Positions 1-7,811 are shown, counted from the stretch's first letter. The stretch is DNA of 22,678 bases from an uncultured Eubacteriales bacterium (GCA_900546845.1 UREK01000030.1:1-22678), one strand, 5' to 3'. The notes: generated from the sequence alone by a model not told the origin. A program made the numbers and translations.

Positions 1-14
1 GAAGTTCCTCTTTT

Positions 15-73
15 GCGCAAGCGCGATGTGCAATCCTCGATAAAGTGGCATCTGCAACTTTATCGACAGCCTG
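15..73. repeat. 3' half of dispersed hairpin repeat, copy 1
   Basis: This stretch closely matches 20404-20461; both begin GCGCAAGCGCGA and end GACAGCCTG. It contains a hairpin at 39-64 with arms GATAAAGTGGCA and TGCAACTTTATC around TC. Compared with the second copy, one pair of the stem is changed on both sides (A-T here, C-G there), which is compensatory. One further pair is a mismatch here. The upstream part of the element probably lies outside the window. No coding sequence is visible in it. Confidence 0.8.
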
Positions 74-127
74 GGGGCCGTGCCTGTCGCATTGTTAAAG
101 AGTTATACTAAAAATGTGAAATAACTG

Positions 128-165
128 TGCAGCGCGTTGACAGTGCATACGCGCTGCATTATAAT
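128..165 (+). promoter_or_regulatory. Promoter with overlapping inverted-repeat operator for tetR-RND operon
   Basis: A perfect -35 TTGACA (137-142) is followed after 17 bases by a perfect -10 TATAAT (160-165). The spacer and flanks carry a perfect 9-bp inverted repeat, TGCAGCGCG (128-136) and CGCGCTGCA (150-158), separated by 13 bases and centred between the two hexamers. Protein bound there would block RNA polymerase. That is the usual arrangement for TetR-family autorepression, and the first gene downstream encodes a TetR protein. The assignment of this protein to this site is inferred. Confidence 0.85.
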
Positions 166-176
166 TTTTCCGTTGC

Positions 177-227
177 GGCCGGCAGATTCGCCGGCCATTT
201 TGAACGCTTGGCATGACAGGGTGTCAT
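177..227 (+). promoter_or_regulatory. Structured 5' leader of tetR-RND operon
   Basis: The roughly 70-base leader between the predicted start of transcription (about 172) and the tetR ribosome site has two inverted repeats. One is a GC-only stem, GGCCGGC (177-183) with GCCGGCC (190-196), around a six-base loop. The other is ATGACA (213-218) with TGTCAT (222-227) around GGG, ending just before the Shine-Dalgarno at about 231-239. They could be RNA hairpins, or the second could be another operator. No U-tract makes the first a convincing attenuator. Confidence 0.45.
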
Positions 228-244
228 ATTTTAGGAGGAAGGGA

Positions 245-862
245 ATGGCGAGCGAACGGTTCCGCAACCTGCCGGAGGAAAAAAAGCAACGGATCATCGC
301 GGCGGCGCGGGATGAGCTTTCCCGTGTGCCGTACGACGAGGTCTCCATTAACCGGATCGTGAAGGAAGCCGGCATCGCGCGCGGCAGCTTTTACGAGTAT
401 TTTGCCGATAAGGACGATATGATCGAATACCTGATGGGCGATTATTGCCGCAGGATGGAGCGCATGTTCGGCGCGATGTTCCAGGCGGGCTGCCTGGATA
501 TTTTCGACGCAGCGCGCGAGGCTGTGGCCTGCACGGTGGAATTCAGCCGGGAGGAAGGACGCGAGGCGCTTTGCCGGAACCTCTTTTCCTGCATGCGGAT
601 GAACCGGCGCTTTTCGTTTGAACAGATGATGGATACCGAGCGTGCGCTCGTGACCACAGGGCTGCCCCATATCGACCGGGAGCGCTTCCGGGACGCTTCG
701 GATGAGGCCGTTTCCTTTTTGCTCGATACGCTCGTGGTGCTGGCGCGCAACACGATCGCGCGGATCTTCACAGACCCGGAGAACCGGGAGCAGTATCTAG
801 CGCAGCTCGACCGGAGGCTTGTAATAATAAAACACGGCGCGCTTTTGCCGGAGGATCAATAA
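245..862 (+). CDS. TetR/AcrR family transcriptional regulator
   Basis: A 205-residue protein of normal TetR size. The N-terminal DNA-binding domain has a clear helix-turn-helix at residues 34-53 (IARGSFYEYF is the typical recognition helix), and the rest is an all-helical ligand/dimer domain without a recognisable signature. The start at 245 is chosen because a strong AGGAGG lies just upstream; an upstream in-frame ATG at 137 falls inside the promoter's -35 box. The stop is 24 bases before the RND pump gene with no terminator between, so the two are almost surely co-transcribed. By analogy with AcrR-type systems it probably represses its own operon through the inverted repeat at 128-158 and is released by a pump substrate. 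The ligand cannot be read from sequence. Confidence 0.92.
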   Translation: MASERFRNLPEEKKQRIIAAARDELSRVPYDEVSINRIVKEAGIARGSFYEYFADKDDMIEYLMGDYCRRMERMFGAMFQAGCLDIFDAAREAVACTVEFSREEGREALCRNLFSCMRMNRRFSFEQMMDTERALVTTGLPHIDRERFRDASDEAVSFLLDTLVVLARNTIARIFTDPENREQYLAQLDRRLVIIKHGALLPEDQ

Positions 863-886
863 AGTTTTTTGCCTGGGAGAAGTTAA

Positions 887-3800
887 ATGTCGAAATTCAG
901 CGTGAAAAAACCCCTTACCGTATTTGTGGCCGTGATCGCAGTGCTTGTGCTCGGCGTTGTCGCATTTACGAGGATGACGCCGGACCTGCTGCCGAACATG
1001 GACTTCCCGTATGTCATCGTGATGACGACCTACCCCGGCGCAACGCCGGAACGCGTGGAAGCTACCATCACAAGGCCGCTCGAGCAGGCTATGGCAACGC
1101 TTGAGAACATCGAAGAGGTATCGTCTACCTCGGCGGAAAACTATTCCCTTGTGGTGTTGGAGTTCAACGAGGATGTGAACATGGACACCATCACCGTGGA
1201 CATCCTGCAGCAGATCAGCCTCATCGAAGGGAGCTGGGACGATACGGTCGGCACGCCGTATATCCTCAAGATAAACCCGAACATGCTGCCGGTCATGGTT
1301 TCGGCTGTTTCCATGGAAGGCATGGACACTGTGGCGCTTTCGAGTTTTGTGGAGGATACGCTCCTCGCGGAACTCGAAGGCACGGCGGGCGTCGCAAGCA
1401 TTTCGACGAGCGGCGTGATCGAAGAGAATTTGAACGTCGTCATCAGCGAGGAAAAGATCGGCGCGCTCAACGAGAAGCTGTTCGAGCTGATCCGCGCCGA
1501 GTTTGACGAGCCGCAGGCGGAGCTGGACAACGCGCGCAGCGAGATTGAGGAAGGGCAGGAGCAGATCGAGGACGGCAAACGGGAGGTGCGCAGCGGCCGC
1601 AAGGAGCTGGAGGCGCAGACCGAAGCCGCAAGGGAAGAACTCATCGCCAAGCAAGGAGAGCTTGCGGAGACGGAGGAGATGCTCAATGACCAGCTTTCAG
1701 AGCTCAGGAGCATGCGCGCCTCGCTGCGGTCGCAGCAGGAGCAGCTTACGCAGCTGGAGAGCACGGTCGCGCAGCTCCAAGGGACGCAGGCCACGCTGGA
1801 AAGTGCGGCAAGCGCGCTTGCGGGCGCGGTGCAGGCTATTGAGACATACGAGCCGGTCGAGGCGCAATACGAAGCGGAGATGGAGGCCGTCCGCAATGAT
1901 ACATCCCTGAGCGAAGCGGAAAAGGAGCAAAAGCTCGCTGAGCTTGCGGCCGCGCCGGATTACCTGGCGGCAAAGGCCGCGCTTGCACAGGTGGATTTCG
2001 CACTTGCGGCGCAGGGCTTGACGCGCGCAGACGCAGCGGCGGCATACCAGGATGCGCAGGATGGGCTTGCCAAGGCGGAAGCGGGCCTCCGGCAGATTGA
2101 CGATACGCTTGCCGGCATGGGGCTGACCCGTGCGGACATCCCCACGGCCGCGGCGCAGCTTGAAGACGGTATCTCGCAGGTGAGCGATGGCATCTCCGCG
2201 CTGCGAAGCGCCATGAGCGAGCTCAGCAGCGGCGAGATCCAGATCGAGGAAGCGTTTGAAACGCTCGAAAGCGAGAAGGCGAACGCAGAGAAACAGCTCG
2301 ACAGTGCGGCATCCGAGCTGCGCAGCGGCGAAAAGGAACTCACGAGCGCGCTGGAACAGGTCGAAGACGGCCTCGCCCAGCTGGATGAAGCGCGCGAGGA
2401 AGCCCTGAAGCAGGCCGACCTCCACAATATCGTGACGATGGATATGGTCGCAAGCGTTCTGCAGGCGCAGAACTTTGCCATGCCCGCGGGCTACGTGCAG
2501 GAGGACGGCGTAAGCTGGCTCGTCAGCGTGGGCGATGAGATCACGACGCTCGAAGAGCTTCAGGGCCTGCTGCTGTTCGATACGGGCATGGAGCCCGTTT
2601 ACCTCAGGGACGTTGCGGACGTGTTCGTGACGGACAACGCCGCTTCCGTTTACAGCCGCATCAACGGCAGCGACGGCGTGATGCTCACCTTCCAAAAGCA
2701 GTCCACTGCCGCCACGGCGGAGGTTTCGGACAACATCCGCGCCGAGTTTGAGGCGCTTTCCGAAGAATACGAAGGGCTCGAATTCGTGCCGCTGATGGAT
2801 CAGGGCGATTACATCTACATCATCACCGACGCGATCCTCTCCAGCCTTCTTTGGGGCGCGGTGTTCGCGGTCATCATCCTGTTCCTGTTCCTCCGCGATC
2901 TCCGGCCTACGTTCATCACGCTCTGCGCGATCCCCATCAGCGTGGTGTTCGCGTTCGTGCTGATGTATTTTTCAGGCGTGACGCTCAACATGATCTCCCT
3001 CTCCGGCCTTGCCGTCGCAGTCGGCATGCTAGTGGACAACTCGGTCGTCGTCATCGAAAACATTTACCGGCTGCGCAGCAAGGGCGTCTCCGCCGTGCAG
3101 GCGGCTTTATCCGGCGCGAAGCAGGTCGCGGCGGCGATCACCTCATCCACCCTCACGACGGTCTGTGTGTTCCTGCCGATCGTGTTCGTGGAAGGGCTTA
3201 CGCGCCAGCTCTTTACCGACATGGCGCTCACGATTACCTATTCGCTGCTTGCAAGCCTCATCGTCGCGCTCACACTTGTGCCGGCAATGTCCTCCGGCAT
3301 GCTCCGCAAGGCGGAACCCAAGCCGCAGAAGGGCTTTTCCAAATTCCTGTATGGGTATGAGAAGCTGTTGCGCGGCGCGCTCCGCCACAAGGCGCTTGTG
3401 CTGACCGCTTGTCTGCTGCTGCTCGCGGGGAGTCTCTTGCTCACCGTGCAAAAGGGCTTTATCTTCATGCCGGAGATGGATATGCCGCAGATCACGGTGA
3501 GCCTGACCATGCCGGAAGGCGCCGTGCTTGCGGATACCAAGGCGGCTGCGGATGAAACAGTTGCCATGATCTCCGGCATCGAAGGGGTGGAAACCGTAGG
3601 CGCGATGCTTGCCTCCGGTTCCATGATGGATACGTCCGCCGCAGAGGATGCGGTCACCATTTACGTTACGGTAAACGAGGACGGCCCGCTTACGGGCAAC
3701 GAGGTCGCAGAGCGCATCAACGAACTGGCGGAAGGCCTGCCTTATACGGTCACGGCGGCAGGTTCCGGTTCCATGATGAACGCCATGTCCGCATTGAGCG

Positions 3801-4921
3801 GTTCCGGCGTTACCATCAACGTATATGGGAACGACCTCACGGCGCTCCAGGAGAGCGCGGACGCCATCGCACAGCGCCTTGCGGAAGTGGAGGGGACGGC
3901 AAACGTTTCAAACGGCATCGAGGATCCCTCGCCCGTCGTAAAGTTTACGGTGGATAAGAACGCCGCGATGGAAAAGGGCCTCACTACCGCGCAGGTTTAC
4001 ATGCAGATTGCCGCCGCGCTCCAGACCGAGGTAAGCTCGACGGAAGTTACGATAAACGATTACACTTATGAGATCGCAGTAACCGCGGACACGGTGGAAG
4101 AGCTTACGCCGGATTATATCCGCAACTATACCTTTACCGTAACGGGAGCGGACGGCGAGGAAGAGACGGTCGCGCTATGCGACATCTGCACCATCACCGA
4201 GGGCGAGACGCTCAGCGCGATCTCGCGCGTCAACCAGCGCCGTTATTTGAGCGTGAGCGCGGAGATCGCGTCCGGGTACAACGTGACGCTCGTGACCACG
4301 GCGGCGGAGCAGGCGCTTGCGGATCTCGCGCTGCCAAGCGGCGTAACATATGCCTTTGAGGGCGAGAACGAGATGATCATGGATTCGCTCGGGGATCTTG
4401 CTCTCATGCTCCTGCTCGGCGTGCTGCTGGTGTATTTCATCATGGTGGCGCAGTTCCAGTCCCTGAAATCGCCGTTCATCGTGATGTTTACCATCCCGCT
4501 CGCGTTCACAGGCGGCCTCATCGCACTGCTGCTGTGCGGGGAGACCATCAGCATCATCGCTATGATCGGCTTTGTGATGCTTGTGGGTGTGATCGTCAAC
4601 AACGGCATCGTGCTCGTGGACTACATCAACCAGCTCCGCCTTACGGGGACGGAGCGCGTGGAAGCGATCGTGGAGGCGGGCACGACGCGCATGCGGCCGA
4701 TCCTCATGACTTCCATGACGACGATCCTCGGCCTTATCGTAATGGCGCTTGGCCTTGGTACCGGCACGGAGATGATGCAGCCGGTGGCGATCGTGTGCAT
4801 CGGCGGCCTTCTGTACGCGACGGCGCTTACGCTCTTCGTGGTGCCTATCATCTATGACATGATGAACAGAAAGGAGCTGCGCAAGGTCTCGGAGGAGGAG
4901 CTTGTGATAGTGGAGGAATAG
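887..4921 (+). CDS. RND-family (AcrB/HAE1-like) efflux transporter with coiled-coil insertion
   Basis: A 1,344-residue membrane transporter, about 300 longer than AcrB. TM1 is at residues 9-29; TM2 at 649-669; TM3-TM6 follow to about 810; TM7 lies near 835-855; TM8-TM12 at about 1170-1335. The TM4 motif GMLVDNSVVVIENI (D717, N718) and TM10 motif GVIVNNGIVLVDYI (N1238) identify the family. Residues about 205-510, in the first extracytoplasmic loop, are a long Glu/Gln/Ala/Leu-rich coiled coil with repeated ELxxG/QLxxG units, as in many Gram-positive RND and YhgE/Pip-type proteins. AcrB D408 and K940 correspond to Asn here, so the proton relay differs from AcrB. No membrane-fusion or outer-membrane gene is adjacent, fitting a single-membrane cell. 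Likely exports drugs or amphiphiles; the substrate is unknown. A GGGAG site at 875-879 supports the start. Confidence 0.93.
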   Translation: MSKFSVKKPLTVFVAVIAVLVLGVVAFTRMTPDLLPNMDFPYVIVMTTYPGATPERVEATITRPLEQAMATLENIEEVSSTSAENYSLVVLEFNEDVNMDTITVDILQQISLIEGSWDDTVGTPYILKINPNMLPVMVSAVSMEGMDTVALSSFVEDTLLAELEGTAGVASISTSGVIEENLNVVISEEKIGALNEKLFELIRAEFDEPQAELDNARSEIEEGQEQIEDGKREVRSGRKELEAQTEAAREELIAKQGELAETEEMLNDQLSELRSMRASLRSQQEQLTQLESTVAQLQGTQATLESAASALAGAVQAIETYEPVEAQYEAEMEAVRNDTSLSEAEKEQKLAELAAAPDYLAAKAALAQVDFALAAQGLTRADAAAAYQDAQDGLAKAEAGLRQIDDTLAGMGLTRADIPTAAAQLEDGISQVSDGISALRSAMSELSSGEIQIEEAFETLESEKANAEKQLDSAASELRSGEKELTSALEQVEDGLAQLDEAREEALKQADLHNIVTMDMVASVLQAQNFAMPAGYVQEDGVSWLVSVGDEITTLEELQGLLLFDTGMEPVYLRDVADVFVTDNAASVYSRINGSDGVMLTFQKQSTAATAEVSDNIRAEFEALSEEYEGLEFVPLMDQGDYIYIITDAILSSLLWGAVFAVIILFLFLRDLRPTFITLCAIPISVVFAFVLMYFSGVTLNMISLSGLAVAVGMLVDNSVVVIENIYRLRSKGVSAVQAALSGAKQVAAAITSSTLTTVCVFLPIVFVEGLTRQLFTDMALTITYSLLASLIVALTLVPAMSSGMLRKAEPKPQKGFSKFLYGYEKLLRGALRHKALVLTACLLLLAGSLLLTVQKGFIFMPEMDMPQITVSLTMPEGAVLADTKAAADETVAMISGIEGVETVGAMLASGSMMDTSAAEDAVTIYVTVNEDGPLTGNEVAERINELAEGLPYTVTAAGSGSMMNAMSALSGSGVTINVYGNDLTALQESADAIAQRLAEVEGTANVSNGIEDPSPVVKFTVDKNAAMEKGLTTAQVYMQIAAALQTEVSSTEVTINDYTYEIAVTADTVEELTPDYIRNYTFTVTGADGEEETVALCDICTITEGETLSAISRVNQRRYLSVSAEIASGYNVTLVTTAAEQALADLALPSGVTYAFEGENEMIMDSLGDLALMLLLGVLLVYFIMVAQFQSLKSPFIVMFTIPLAFTGGLIALLLCGETISIIAMIGFVMLVGVIVNNGIVLVDYINQLRLTGTERVEAIVEAGTTRMRPILMTSMTTILGLIVMALGLGTGTEMMQPVAIVCIGGLLYATALTLFVVPIIYDMMNRKELRKVSEEELVIVEE

Positions 4922-4968
4922 CCGGCGCAGTTTGCGGCGCTGTACTGCATAAGCGAAGCATGATAAAG

Positions 4969-5001
4969 CGCGCGGGCAGCTTTTCGCTGCCCGCGCGTTT
5001 T
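4969..5001. terminator. Rho-independent terminator between convergent genes
   Basis: A perfect 12-bp GC-rich stem (arms 4969-4980 and 4986-4997) with loop TTTTC is followed by TTTT on the plus strand, ending the tetR-RND operon. Read on the minus strand it is followed by CTTTAT, so it may also stop the convergent deaminase transcript. Confidence 0.88.
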
Positions 5002-5005
5002 ATGT

Positions 5006-5053
5006 CATCGGCAAGGGCTTTTGACCTTTGCCGATGCGGTTGCAATTTGCAAC
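5006..5053. other. Two further hairpins in the convergent intergenic region
   Basis: CATCGGCAAGGG pairs with CCTTTGCCGATG with one mismatch around about 6005-class short loop sequence CTTTTGA (approximate span 5006-5036), and GTTGCA pairs with TGCAAC around ATT (about 5039-5053). They lie just downstream of the deaminase stop on the minus strand and could protect or terminate that transcript. No coding sequence is seen between 4922 and 5095. Confidence 0.5.
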
Positions 5054-5095
5054 TGCTCGCTTTGCTCTCTGCGCCGCTCGCTGGGCCCGCAGGCT

Positions 5096-5557
5096 TTATT
5101 CGCCGTCGTATTTGAGCAGCTCTACGCCCGCCAAGTCGAAGATCTTGCGCGCGAACTCGTCCGGATACCCCGCGCCGTAGACTACGCGGGAGATGCCGGA
5201 ATTGACGATCATCTTCGCGCAGATCACGCAGGGCTGGTGTGTGCAATAGAGCGTCGCCCCTTCGATGGAAATGCCGAGCTTCGCGGCCTGGATGATCGCG
5301 TTTTGCTCCGCATGGATGGCGTAGCAAAGCTCGTGCTGCGTGCCGGAGGGGATGTTGAGCTTACGCCGGAGGCATTCGCCGCGCTCCACGCAGCTCATAA
5401 CGCCCGCGGGCGCGCCGTTGTATCCGGTCGTGATGATGCGCTTGTTGCGCACGATCACGGCGCCGATCTGCCGGTTTTCCTGAAAGCAGCTCGACCAGCT
5501 GCCGACCATCTTCGCCATGTCCATGAACCGCTTGTCCCACTTCGTCCATCCGCCCAT
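5096..5557 (-). CDS. Deoxycytidylate (dCMP) deaminase, zinc-dependent
   Basis: A 153-residue cytosolic enzyme of the dCMP deaminase/ComEB family, deaminating dCMP to dUMP for thymidylate synthesis. The catalytic zinc site is visible as HAE (H82, E84, with E84 the proton shuttle) and PCVIC (C110, C113). The TGYNGAP segment (44-50) and the C62/H75 pair are also typical of the family. The start is placed at the internal Met because GGAGGT lies seven bases upstream on the minus strand; the open frame extends 21 codons further but has no ribosome site there. It is a single gene convergent with the RND operon and divergent from the GntR gene. The broader family includes other nucleotide and tRNA deaminases, but the length and N-terminal WDKRFMDMAKMV segment favour dCMP deaminase. 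Confidence 0.92.
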   Translation of the reverse strand: MGGWTKWDKRFMDMAKMVGSWSSCFQENRQIGAVIVRNKRIITTGYNGAPAGVMSCVERGECLRRKLNIPSGTQHELCYAIHAEQNAIIQAAKLGISIEGATLYCTHQPCVICAKMIVNSGISRVVYGAGYPDEFARKIFDLAGVELLKYDGE

Positions 5558-5590
5558 GCGCCTGACCTCCAAATGCATGATTTTGCATAA

Positions 5591-5620
5591 AGTATAGCAC
5601 GGTATAACAGGCCCGCACAA
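5591..5620 (-). promoter_or_regulatory. Promoter of dCMP deaminase gene
   Basis: On the minus strand an extended -10, TGCTATACT (-10 hexamer at 5596-5591), is preceded at 18 bases by TTGTGC (5620-5615). It lies just upstream of the deaminase ribosome site, giving a leader of about 28 bases. Confidence 0.6.
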
Positions 5621-5670
5621 GCCTGCCTGGCACCCGCGCTGAATGCCAAAAAGATAACGAGAATCCCGCC

Positions 5671-5699
5671 TTTACAAAGCGCGAAAGAGGGCGTATAAT
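5671..5699 (+). promoter_or_regulatory. Promoter of the GntR-family gene
   Basis: TTTACA (5671-5676), 17 bases, then a perfect TATAAT (5694-5699). Transcription would start near 5706, directly before the twin operator-like motifs at 5711-5735. Confidence 0.8.
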
Positions 5700-5710
5700 A
5701 GCGCACATAA

Positions 5711-5735
5711 AGGTAATACCTTTAAGGTAATACCT
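5711..5735. promoter_or_regulatory. Twin operator-like palindromes
   Basis: The 11-base near-palindrome AGGTAATACCT occurs twice, at 5711-5721 and 5725-5735, centred 14 bases apart and separated by TTA. Each has the GGTA...TACC symmetry typical of GntR/HutC-family operators. The pair sits just downstream of the predicted transcription start of the GntR gene, an ideal place for autorepression. I noticed no other copy in the window. Confidence 0.7.
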
Positions 5736-5760
5736 ATTTTGCATTCGGAGGGAACGGAGC

Positions 5761-6489
5761 GTGGAGCAGCAAACGCCGGAGCAGAACAACCCCATCCGCA
5801 CGCGGCTTCTTACGGCCATGCAGGATGGGATTTTCGCGCACAGCGAGCGCCTCCCGCGTGAAAGCGTGCTGGCGGAGCAGCTTGGCATCAGCCGGACGCA
5901 GCTCCGGGACAGCCTTGCCACGCTCGAGCGAGAGGGCTTCATCACGCGCCGCCACGGCGTCGGCACCATCATCAACCGCCACGTGCTCTCGGTGCAGACG
6001 CGCATGGACATTGAGGTGGAGTTCATGGATATGATCCGCCAGGCCGGAAAGGAGCCGGGCCTGGCCTTCACCAACGCAGAGCGTATCGCGTGCGGCCCGG
6101 AAGCGGCCGAACGCTTGAAAATCGAACAGGGAGAAGCGGTTCTCAAGGTATGCCGGCTTGTCACTGCGGACGGCCAGGCCGCCATTTACTGCGAGGACTA
6201 TCTGCCGTACGGCCTGATAAAGCGCCCCTTTGCGGAGGCGGACTTTACCCGGCCGATTTTTGATTTTCTGCGGGAATTCTGCGCTGCGGAGCCCTACATG
6301 GATCTTACCGAGATCCGCCCGGCCGTGGCGGACACACGGCTTGCGGGGATCCTCCGTGTGGCGGAGGGCGCGCCGCTTCTCTACATGGACGAGGTGGATT
6401 ACGACATCGCCGGAACGCCCGTGCTGTATTGCGCGGAATACTATATCGACGGGGTCGTGAAACACACGGTGATGCGCAAGCGGCTTTAA
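5761..6489 (+). CDS. GntR-family (HutC/UTRA subfamily) transcriptional regulator
   Basis: A 242-residue protein with an N-terminal winged helix-turn-helix (residues about 10-72; LPRESVLAEQLGISRTQLRD is the classic GntR signature) and a C-terminal UTRA ligand-binding domain (about 95-240). The start is a GTG preceded by GGAGGG (5747-5752) at a good spacing. The later Met at codon 20 lies inside the DNA-binding domain and is too late. The gene has its own promoter and two likely operators. It ends 56 bases before purE in the same direction with no clear terminator, so it may control or read into the purine operon. UTRA domains bind small molecules, often sugar phosphates or amino-acid derivatives; the ligand here is unknown, and a purine role is inferred from position only. 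Confidence 0.92.
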   Translation: MEQQTPEQNNPIRTRLLTAMQDGIFAHSERLPRESVLAEQLGISRTQLRDSLATLEREGFITRRHGVGTIINRHVLSVQTRMDIEVEFMDMIRQAGKEPGLAFTNAERIACGPEAAERLKIEQGEAVLKVCRLVTADGQAAIYCEDYLPYGLIKRPFAEADFTRPIFDFLREFCAAEPYMDLTEIRPAVADTRLAGILRVAEGAPLLYMDEVDYDIAGTPVLYCAEYYIDGVVKHTVMRKRL

Positions 6490-6516
6490 GGCGCGTGCGC
6501 AGGGTGGGCGAAACGC

Positions 6517-6522
6517 TATAAT
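6517..6522 (+). promoter_or_regulatory. Possible -10 box before purE
   Basis: A perfect TATAAT lies in the 56-base gap between the GntR gene and purE, but I see no good -35 at 16-18 bases. If used, the leader would be very short (about 16 bases) and would just include the ribosome site. There is no room for a guanine riboswitch. Confidence 0.3.
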
Positions 6523-6545
6523 TTGCCGAAGATAAAGGAGAAAAT

Positions 6546-7043
6546 ATGAAAAAAATTGCGGTTTTGATGGGGAGCGACAGCGACCTGCCCGTCGTCAAGG
6601 CGGCGTTTGCGGTGCTCCGGGAGTACGGCGTGCCCTATGAGGCACACGTGATGAGCGCACACCGCTCGCCGGAGGCTGTGCGGGACTTTTGCGCCTCGGC
6701 GCGGGAGCGCGGCTTCGGCGCGGTCATCGCGGCGGCAGGAAAGGCGGCGCACCTTGCGGGCGCGGTTGCCGCGAACACAACGCTGCCGGTCATCGGTATC
6801 CCGGTGAAATCCTCGACGCTCGACGGTTTGGATGCGCTGCTTGCAACGGTGCAGATGCCTTCCGGCATGCCGGTTGCAACCGTCGCAATCGACGGCGCGG
6901 CAAACGCGGCGCTGCTTGCGGTGCAGATGCTTGCGCTTTCCGACGCGGCACTCGCCGCGAAGCTCGACGCAAAGCGCGCCGCCATGCGCGCGCAGATCGC
7001 GGAAAAGGACGCGCGCCTGCAAAAGGAACTCGAAACCCTGTAA
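6546..7043 (+). CDS. purE: 5-(carboxyamino)imidazole ribonucleotide mutase (PurE)
   Basis: A 165-residue cytosolic enzyme, full length for PurE, catalysing step 6 of purine synthesis (N5-CAIR to CAIR). Visible signatures are MGSDSDLPVV (residues 9-18) and SAHRSP with H39-R40; the His-Arg pair is the class I form, while direct-carboxylating class II enzymes that I know carry a Lys there. Class I normally works with PurK, which is not in this window. Start ATG has AAGGAG (6535-6540) upstream. It is the first gene of the purine run; the next gene, purC, follows after 39 bases. Confidence 0.95.
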   Translation: MKKIAVLMGSDSDLPVVKAAFAVLREYGVPYEAHVMSAHRSPEAVRDFCASARERGFGAVIAAAGKAAHLAGAVAANTTLPVIGIPVKSSTLDGLDALLATVQMPSGMPVATVAIDGAANAALLAVQMLALSDAALAAKLDAKRAAMRAQIAEKDARLQKELETL

Positions 7044-7082
7044 GTTTACCATATTTCAAATTTTATACCGGAGGAGACTGCA

Positions 7083-7811
7083 ATGAAGAAGCTCGAACAG
7101 GTTTATGAAGGCAAGGCCAAGAAGGTATTCCGGACGGACGATGAGGACCTTTTCATCGTGGACTATAAGGACGACGCGACTGCGTTCAACGGCCTCAAGA
7201 AGGGCACCATCGCCGGCAAGGGCGCTGTCAACAACCGCATGACCAACAGCATGATGCAGCTGCTGGAGCAGCACGGCATCCCGACGCATTTTGTAAAGGA
7301 GCTTTCCGAGCGGGAGACGCTCGTCAAGCGCGTGAAGATCGTCCCGATCGAGGTCATCGTGCGCAACGTGGCCGCGGGCTCTCTCGCAAAACGCCTGGGC
7401 CTAGCGGAAGGCACGCGCCTTAAGAGCACCGTGCTTGAATACTGCTATAAGAACGACGAGCTGGGCGACCCGATGATCAACGATTACCACATCTTCGCCA
7501 TGGGCCTTGCTACGAAGGAGGAACTGAACAAGATCGCGGCCTATTCCTTCAAGATCAACGAGATCATGGTTGCGTTTTTCAAAGAGATCGGCGTGGATCT
7601 CATCGACTTCAAGCTCGAATACGGCGTCACCAACGACGGCACGCTCGTGCTCGCGGATGAGATCTCGCCTGACACCTGCCGCTTCTGGGATGTGAAGACC
7701 GGAGAAAAGCTGGACAAGGACCGCTTCCGCCGCGACCTTGGCGGCGTGGAGGAAGCCTATCAGGAAATGATGAAGCGCCTCTGCGCGCACAACGCGGGCG
7801 GGCAGAGATGA
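7083..7811 (+). CDS. purC: SAICAR synthetase (PurC)
   Basis: A 242-residue enzyme of normal bacterial length joining CAIR and aspartate with ATP to make SAICAR (step 7). Family landmarks are YEGKAKKVF (residues 8-16) in the ATP-binding lobe, RNVAAGSLAKR (about 94-104), and DEISPDTCR starting at D192, part of the ATP/metal site. GGAGGAG upstream fixes the start. Its stop overlaps the purF start as ATGA, so the two are translationally coupled. Confidence 0.97.
   Translation: MKKLEQVYEGKAKKVFRTDDEDLFIVDYKDDATAFNGLKKGTIAGKGAVNNRMTNSMMQLLEQHGIPTHFVKELSERETLVKRVKIVPIEVIVRNVAAGSLAKRLGLAEGTRLKSTVLEYCYKNDELGDPMINDYHIFAMGLATKEELNKIAAYSFKINEIMVAFFKEIGVDLIDFKLEYGVTNDGTLVLADEISPDTCRFWDVKTGEKLDKDRFRRDLGGVEEAYQEMMKRLCAHNAGGQR

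Noticed and set aside
5000..5095. Another copy of the dispersed repeat on the minus strand
   Set aside because: There is a loose likeness in short words such as GCGAGCAG and a hairpin layout, but no extended match by eye.
6490..6545. Guanine riboswitch or PurR box before purE
   Set aside because: The gap is only 56 bases and contains no purine-riboswitch core or paired PurBox-like sequence.
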